Source of the DNA: CAZMHJ01 sp964566075
GTDB taxonomy: Bacteria > Patescibacteriota > Saccharimonadia > Saccharimonadales > CAIOMD01
Direction: 5' to 3'
Assembly (NCBI GenBank): GCA_964566075.1
Contig: CAZMHJ010000005.1
Span: 1 to 35,901 of the forward strand
Length of the DNA: 35,901 bases
Shown here in pieces: positions 31,552 to 35,901 of this stretch. Positions within the stretch are counted from its first letter, which is position 1, and each line of letters starts with the position of its first letter. The position numbers were made by a program, and so were the translations under genes. The notes under the pieces are model-generated. The model was not told where the DNA came from. It saw only the letters and a program-made list of their open reading frames with translations, and ran no database searches.

Positions 31552-32619
31552 TTATTTGCCTTCTTTAAGGCTGAGGGCAATCTTACGTGCCTCTTTGTTA
31601 ACCTCTAAGACCTTAAACTGCTTCTTTTCGTCGAGTTTAAATATCTTTTCTGGGTCAACTGCATCATCACCGCCTTCGGCGATTTCTGATACGTGGACGA
31701 GTGCTTCAACCGCTGGGGTTAACTGTACAAATGCACCAAATGGCGTAATACGCGTAATGGTACCTTCTACGGTGTCACCCTTTTTGATTGACTCAACATC
31801 CTTAAGCCATGGGTCTTCACTCATTTGCTTAAGACTGAGGCTGAGGCGATCTTTATCGATAGCGATAATCTTAGCTTCAATCTTGTCACCGTTCTTGACG
31901 TACTTGCGTGGGTCTTCAACACGTTCCCATGAAATTTCAGAGATGTGAATCAGGCCTTCAATGCCGTCTACGTTAACAAATGCACCAAAGTCGATAACGC
32001 CGGTTACAACACCTTCTACGGTGTCACCAACCTTTAGTTCGCTAAAGCGAGCTTGCATATCATCTTTGATTGCCTCTTTTTCGCTAAAGATAAGTTTGTT
32101 ATCTTTGCGGCTTGCATCGAGCAAACGTACGCGGATTGGCTTGCCAACCAACGAGTTAAGCTTTTGCAAGATTTCATCTTTGTCTGCACCAGATACACGT
32201 GGGTAGTGGTCAGCGCTGAGCTGGCTTACCGGCAAGAAGCCACGAATGCCTTCGAGTTCGATAAGTAAACCACCACGGTTTGCATCGTATGCAGTTACTT
32301 CGATGATTTCGCCGTCGTCCATAACTCGTTTGAGTTCGTCCCAACCGCGATCCTTTGCAGCTTTGCGCAAACTTAATAGCGCATAGCCGTCTTCGATTTC
32401 TGGATCGACCACGCTTGCGCTGACCTGTTGGCCAACCTCAAGCTGTTGACCGTGGCCAATTTCGCGGCGCATAACAACGCCAACGCCATACGGGCCAAGA
32501 TCAAGCCAGATCTCGTGTTTCTTTATAGAGGTAATTGTTGCCTCTACTACGTCGCCTGATTTCAGCGCTTTTAAGTCGCTGCTCGCAAGCAATTCGTCCA
32601 TAGTTACCTTAGTACTCAT
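31552..32619 (-). CDS. rpsA: 30S ribosomal protein S1 (four S1 domains)
   Basis: 355 residues with four OB-fold S1 RNA-binding domains: about residues 20-90 (GDVVEATITSIKKHEIWLDLG), 103-180 (GEIIEVTAYDANRGGLLIELEGIRGFLPVSQL), 196-265 (GDTVEGVVTGVIDFGAFVNVDGIEGLIHISEISW) and 282-352 (GDTVEGTITRITPFGAFVQLTPAVEALVHVSEI). It binds mRNA and assists initiation. E. coli S1 has six domains; four is common elsewhere. Shine-Dalgarno AAAGGAG is 13 nt from the ATG, the gap being filled by a 14-bp palindrome. A long leader of about 100 nt suggests autogenous control. Confidence 0.95.
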   Translation of the reverse strand: MSTKVTMDELLASSDLKALKSGDVVEATITSIKKHEIWLDLGPYGVGVVMRREIGHGQQLEVGQQVSASVVDPEIEDGYALLSLRKAAKDRGWDELKRVMDDGEIIEVTAYDANRGGLLIELEGIRGFLPVSQLSADHYPRVSGADKDEILQKLNSLVGKPIRVRLLDASRKDNKLIFSEKEAIKDDMQARFSELKVGDTVEGVVTGVIDFGAFVNVDGIEGLIHISEISWERVEDPRKYVKNGDKIEAKIIAIDKDRLSLSLKQMSEDPWLKDVESIKKGDTVEGTITRITPFGAFVQLTPAVEALVHVSEIAEGGDDAVDPEKIFKLDEKKQFKVLEVNKEARKIALSLKEGK

Positions 32620-32633
32620 GTGATTATAATCAC
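32620..32633 (-). promoter_or_regulatory. Palindrome between rpsA Shine-Dalgarno and start codon
   Basis: GTGATTATAATCAC is perfectly self-complementary and fills the whole gap between AAAGGAG and the ATG. In RNA a 5-bp stem with a UAUA loop would bring the two together; in DNA it could be an operator. Confidence 0.5.
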
Positions 32634-32733
32634 TCCTTTGAAATATATTTCTGAGCGCTAACGTAGACGAACAAACGTCCTGGACGAGGGCGAGTGTTAA
32701 ATGTATACGAGCCGCGCTGTCAGATTAAGGTCT

Positions 32734-32762
32734 ATTATACCCCATATCCGTATCTGTTGCAA
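32734..32762 (-). promoter_or_regulatory. rpsA promoter
   Basis: Minus strand TTGCAA (32762-32757) and perfect TATAAT (32739-32734) with a 17-bp spacer. The start should be near 32727, giving a leader of about 108 nt that can form small hairpins (for example CGTCCAGGACG). Confidence 0.78.
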
Positions 32763-32764
32763 AG

Positions 32765-32793
32765 CTGACAGCATAGGCCAATAATGCTACACT
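32765..32793 (+). promoter_or_regulatory. Promoter of the ROK gene, predicted leaderless
   Basis: CTGACA (32765-32770) and TACACT (32788-32793), 17-bp spacer; eight nt to the ATG at 32802. No Shine-Dalgarno sequence. It is back to back with the rpsA promoter, the two -35 elements being only two bp apart. Confidence 0.68.
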
Positions 32794-32801
32794 GATAGTC
32801 A

Positions 32802-33617
32802 ATGATTATTGCAATCGACATTGGGGGAACAAAAACCTTAGTTGCAACCTGTAAACCTGACGGCACCATTGTGACCGAGCAACGGTTTGAGACACCAGAT
32901 AACTACAAAGCATTTTTGCTAGCCGTATCTGGCGCTTTTGCGAAAATCCCACAAAAAGACCGCCATATAACATCGGTAGCAGCCCCAGGTAAAATCGACC
33001 GCAAAAACGGCACAGTACTAGCATTTGGTAACCTACCCTGGAAAAACGTGCCGTTGCAAGCTGACATCGCTAACATTAGTGGCACAGAAGTGTTGCTAGA
33101 AAATGACGCCAACTTAGCCGGCTTATCCGAGGCTCATAACATTAAGCCACTGCCACATCGTGCGCTGTATATCACCTTTAGTACTGGTATTGGTACTGGC
33201 CTTGTAACCGATGGCTACTTAGACCCCGAATTCTTAGACAGCGAAGGTGGAAATATGCTGTTTGAGCACGAAGGTAAACTAGTTATTTGGGAAAAGTTTG
33301 CCAGTGGTAAAGCAATTGTCGCCAAATACGGTAAAAAGGCATCAGATCTTAATGATCCGAAAGCCTGGGATGAAATTGCCAAGTGGTTTGCACTCGGTAT
33401 TGTTGATTTAACAGCAGTTCTTGAGCCAGACGTTATTATCGTTGGCGGTGGTGTTGGTACACACTTTAAAAAATATGGTGCGTTTTTAACCAAACATATC
33501 AATGAGCTAACTCCGGTTGTTGTCGATAAACCACCTATTGTGCCCGCAAAAGCACCAGAGCAAGCCGTTATTTACGGCTGCGTTATCTTAGCAAATCAGC
33601 ATGAACAGCATCGCTAA
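32802..33617 (+). CDS. ROK-family sugar kinase-like protein
   Basis: 271 residues, an actin-fold ATPase. Phosphate loop IIAIDIGGTKTLVATC at residues 2-17; LLENDANLAGLSEA with the catalytic-type Asp; YITFSTGIGTGLVTDGYLD; C-terminal DVIIVGGGVGTHF. The family's zinc-binding cysteine cluster (C-x-C-G-x-x-G-C) and the E-x-G-H histidine are missing; at that place the sequence reads DSEGGNMLFEHEGKLVIWEKFASG. The substrate is therefore uncertain; glucokinase-like or a non-sugar ROK are both possible. It overlaps the next gene by 17 nt. Confidence 0.85.
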   Translation: MIIAIDIGGTKTLVATCKPDGTIVTEQRFETPDNYKAFLLAVSGAFAKIPQKDRHITSVAAPGKIDRKNGTVLAFGNLPWKNVPLQADIANISGTEVLLENDANLAGLSEAHNIKPLPHRALYITFSTGIGTGLVTDGYLDPEFLDSEGGNMLFEHEGKLVIWEKFASGKAIVAKYGKKASDLNDPKAWDEIAKWFALGIVDLTAVLEPDVIIVGGGVGTHFKKYGAFLTKHINELTPVVVDKPPIVPAKAPEQAVIYGCVILANQHEQHR

Positions 33618-34077
33618 CATCCTACCAACGCTCAAAAAAGACTTCCCTGATGTCACCTTTAAAAACGGCGATTCTTTTTATTGGTCACCACGCGAACAGC
33701 GCATTACCTACACAACCCATCAAGATGTTGCCGAACACGGCGTCTGGGCCCTCTTACACGAAGTTGGGCATGCGTCCCTTGGTCACGAACACTATACCAA
33801 TGATTTCGAGCTCTTAAAGCTCGAAACGACTGCCTGGCAACAAGCTAAACGGCTTGGTAAACAGTATGGAATCGATATTGATGGCGAACACATCCAGGAT
33901 TGCCTCGATACCTATCGTGATTGGCTACATAAACGCGCCCAATGCCCACAGTGCAATGTCGTGAGTATTCAACGACGCGATGGCCTTTATCAGTGCTTCA
34001 ACTGCAAGACTACCTGGCGTGTGCCAAAATCACCACTCTGCCGCGTAACTCGACAAATCATTAAAACGCCTGCATAA
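33601..34077 (+). CDS. Zinc metallopeptidase-like protein with C-terminal zinc ribbon
   Basis: 158 residues. WALLHEVGHASLGHEHYTNDFELLKLETTAW gives HExxH followed by a Glu (LKLETTAW), the ligand set of gluzincin-like/ImmA-IrrE (M78-like) peptidases. Residues about 113-137 hold CPQC and CFNC, a zinc ribbon. No signal peptide. ImmA-type proteins cleave repressors, but there is no XRE repressor partner here; instead it overlaps the ROK gene by 17 nt and must be translated from the same mRNA. Followed by a terminator. The assignment is to fold and catalytic type only. Confidence 0.75.
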   Translation: MNSIANILPTLKKDFPDVTFKNGDSFYWSPREQRITYTTHQDVAEHGVWALLHEVGHASLGHEHYTNDFELLKLETTAWQQAKRLGKQYGIDIDGEHIQDCLDTYRDWLHKRAQCPQCNVVSIQRRDGLYQCFNCKTTWRVPKSPLCRVTRQIIKTPA

Positions 34078-34108
34078 AAAAATAGACCACCTAAGAGTGG
34101 TCTATTTT
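34078..34108. terminator. Bidirectional terminator
   Basis: AATAGACCAC (34081-34090) pairs with GTGGTCTATT (34097-34106), loop CTAAGA. A-runs on the left and T-runs on the right serve both the plus-strand metallopeptidase gene and the minus-strand KGG gene (stop at 34126). Confidence 0.87.
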
Positions 34109-34125
34109 TGAATAAGGGCTACTAA

Positions 34126-34323
34126 TTACTTAGTAGTCTTGGTGCGGCGGCTAATACGGCCACCCTTTGCGCCTGCAAGACGTGCAAGCTCTTTATTAGC
34201 GGCAAAACCACCGGTCTTACCTAATTTTCCACCTTTAGCACCGATTTTTGCGTAAAAATCTTTGCCATACTTTGCTTTGTTGGTAGCTGCTGCTGCCTTA
34301 CCACCAGATACTGTTCCTGCCAT
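34126..34323 (-). CDS. KGG-repeat small basic protein
   Basis: 65 residues, highly basic, Gly/Lys/Ala-rich. The motif A-K-x-G-x-D-F-Y-A-K-I-G-A-K-G-G (KYGKDFYAKIGAKGGK) is followed by GGFAANKELARLAGAKGG, as in KGG-repeat stress proteins (GsiB-like); the basic tail RISRRTKTTK could bind nucleic acid. It is a short protein with a strong promoter and a strong Shine-Dalgarno (GGGAGG, seven nt upstream), so probably abundant. The leader contains a terminator-like hairpin. Function is unknown beyond the family description. Confidence 0.84.
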   Translation of the reverse strand: MAGTVSGGKAAAATNKAKYGKDFYAKIGAKGGKLGKTGGFAANKELARLAGAKGGRISRRTKTTK

Positions 34324-34340
34324 TTTAGTAACCTCCCTTT

Positions 34341-34393
34341 TGTACTAAAAAATATAAAAAGGGCTGCACGATGACTCGTGACAACCCTCTTAA
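34341..34393 (-). promoter_or_regulatory. Attenuator-like hairpin in the KGG gene leader
   Basis: Minus strand AGGGTTG pairs with CAGCCCT (one G-U) continuing into CACGA/TCGTG around a GTCA loop, directly followed by a U-rich tract (TTTTATATTTTTT). It lies between the promoter and the start codon, so it would stop most transcripts before the gene unless relieved. Confidence 0.65.
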
Positions 34394-34400
34394 TGCTTGT

Positions 34401-34429
34401 ATATTAACACGCTTTAGCTAATCTGTCAA
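34401..34429 (-). promoter_or_regulatory. KGG gene promoter
   Basis: Minus strand perfect TTGACA (34429-34424) and TAATAT (34406-34401), 17-bp spacer, giving a leader of about 70 nt. Confidence 0.8.
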
Positions 34430-34439
34430 CATTCTTATG

Positions 34440-34937
34440 TTAATTATTGTATTAGTGGTATAGGCACCCAATTTTTTGCACCAAACATAAATAAAACCCC
34501 TTGCTTTATGCGTGGGGTTTTATCCGCGTATTTGTTTAGTTTAAACTTTTGGTTCGTGTACGCTTTTTATTTACAAGTGCTATTTAACGCCCATATAGCC
34601 CCAAAAACAAGCCTTTTTTACGAAAATTATGTACTCAGAAATATTGCTCGTTTTGACTAATATTTCGTTGTAAATTTTTGCGTTTTAGAGTCACTCGTAT
34701 CTTATACGAGTAGTTCGGGGTAAATTATTATAGTCACATGCCGTTGTAAATAAAAAACCCACCCATTTGCATATGGGTGGTTATCCACAGAAGGTAAAAT
34801 ATCTTACTGTATTTTGGGCACTAGTAGTATGTAGTAGAAGGAAGTCCCGCGAAACGCCATGAGACGCATTTAGCATACGTCAAACGAGCGTCATAAGGTA
34901 CTAACACTGTACTACATGTAAATAGTGAACAAAAAAG
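34440..34937. other. Gene-free region with several strong hairpins
   Basis: No protein gene is seen in about 500 bp. Contents: a 10-bp stem ATAAAACCCC/GGGGTTTTAT (34491-34500 with 34514-34523); an 8-bp stem ACTCGTAT/ATACGAGT with a 3-nt loop near 34693-34711; a minus-strand terminator at 34752-34780; a DnaA-box sequence TTATCCACA at 34781-34789; and a pairing ATGTAGTA/TACTACAT (minus strand) bracketing about 70 nt around 34830-34918, a possible small RNA. No tRNA was recognised. Confidence 0.5.
34752..34780 (-). terminator. Terminator downstream of an unassigned minus transcript
   Basis: CCACCCAT pairs with ATGGGTGG (34759-34766 with 34773-34780), loop of six, followed on the minus strand by G and six T. 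It comes after the rRNA terminator, with no gene between, so it may end a small RNA or catch rRNA read-through. Confidence 0.75.
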
Positions 34938-34968
34938 ATAAAGGACCTCCTGTTCGGAGGTCCTTTAT
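34931..34968 (-). terminator. rRNA operon terminator
   Basis: A perfect 13-bp stem ATAAAGGACCTCC/GGAGGTCCTTTAT (34938-34950 with 34956-34968), loop TGTTC, followed on the minus strand by CTTTTTTG. It starts six nt after the 5S 3' end. Confidence 0.9.
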
Positions 34969-34973
34969 ATAAT

Positions 34974-35087
34974 TCGGCACCGTGCTATTTTCCCAGGCTT
35001 TGATTGGCCAAGTATTGTAACCGCGGCTAGGCTTAACTGCTGTGTTCGGCATGGGAACAGGTGTTTCCCTAGCGCCATGGGCACCGA
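34974..35087 (-). rRNA. rrf: 5S ribosomal RNA
   Basis: About 114 nt. On the minus strand, the 5' TCGGTGCC pairs with the 3' GGTGCCGA (two G-U), the expected terminal stem. The conserved core is present (CCCATGCCGAACACAG and the following AGTTAAGCC). It follows the 23S 3' end as in a standard operon. Confidence 0.94.
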
Positions 35088-35245
35088 TATCAGCCCACCA
35101 CAATGTGGGCTCATATCGGTGTCGATGGTGACACGGTTACGTTTTGAGCACGGCTAAAGAATGACAAACACTAATAGCTAGTTAGCTACCAAATCTCTCA
35201 TATCAAAGAATAAAACGATACTCTTTGATATGAGAAGCATAAAAA
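35088..35245 (-). other. 23S-5S spacer with processing hairpins
   Basis: About 158 nt without a tRNA. A perfect 14-bp inverted repeat (TCTCATATCAAAGA 35196-35209, TCTTTGATATGAGA 35222-35235) lies just after the 23S end, and a second stem pairs CACCGATAT with ATATCGGTG across 35081-35123, reaching into the 5S 5' end. Both look like RNase processing structures. Confidence 0.65.

Positions 35246-35901
<656 letters not shown>

Noticed and set aside
11533..34323. Alternative genetic code (UGA read as Gly), as in some CPR lineages
   Set aside because: All conserved proteins are full length with standard codons and no in-frame UGA is needed.
34693..34740. tRNA gene suggested by AGTTCGGGGT after a hairpin
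   Set aside because: There is no acceptor stem, D-arm or anticodon arm in proper spacing on either strand.

Overview
The window looks like a piece of a small-genome Patescibacteria (CPR) chromosome, most likely a Saccharibacteria (TM7) relative. The reasons are the gene content and order: a class II (B12-type) ribonucleotide reductase paired with NrdR, short forms of IF2, adenylate kinase and PriA, a DUF5663-like gene, a KGG-repeat small protein, and a giant beta-strand-repeat surface protein with the N-terminal domain seen in CPR secreted proteins. The standard genetic code fits; there is no sign of UGA being read as glycine. The taxon is inferred from gene style, not from an rRNA comparison.

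Layout. 1-11057 (minus): one very large open frame, cut by the left window edge, encoding a membrane-anchored or secreted modular surface protein of more than 3,680 residues. It contains two seven-repeat LVIVD propellers, three jelly-roll CBM-like domains, a YadA-like head-repeat block and long glycine/threonine-rich beta repeats. 11058-11532: AT-rich intergenic with the rplU terminator. 11533-18782 (minus): rplU, ileS, a redoxin-like gene, nrdJ and nrdR. ileS is preceded by a well-formed T-box riboswitch with its own promoter, and nrdR by a palindromic NrdR box. 18921-21611 (minus): ftsZ and ftsA, each with its own promoter. 21658-23606 (minus): map, adk, a YqeY-like gene and rpsU in one tight operon. 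23657-23965 (minus): a winged-helix regulator, divergent from 24061-27668 (plus), priA-def-fmt. 27665-32619 (minus): a DUF5663-like gene, a single-pass membrane protein of unknown function, infB and rpsA. 32802-34077 (plus): an ROK-family kinase-like protein overlapping a zinc-metallopeptidase-like gene. 34126-34323 (minus): a KGG-repeat small protein with a terminator-like hairpin in its leader. 34440-34937: gene-free DNA with several strong hairpins. 34974-35901 (minus): 5S rRNA and the 3' end of 23S rRNA.

How it fits together. Apart from the giant protein this is a housekeeping block: translation (rplU, rpsU, rpsA, infB, ileS, fmt, def, map, rRNA), division (ftsA, ftsZ), dNTP supply (nrdJ, nrdR) and replication restart (priA). 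Promoters are unusually readable: -35/-10 pairs with a 17-bp spacer occur before rplU, ileS, rpsU, the wHTH gene, def, the membrane protein, rpsA, the ROK gene and the KGG gene. In several cases the -10 lies only 7-9 nt before the start codon, implying leaderless mRNAs. The most interesting items are the ileS T-box with an ultrashort Stem I, the twin-propeller giant surface protein (a plausible host-contact factor for an epibiont), the leaderless promoters, and the attenuator-like leader of the KGG gene.
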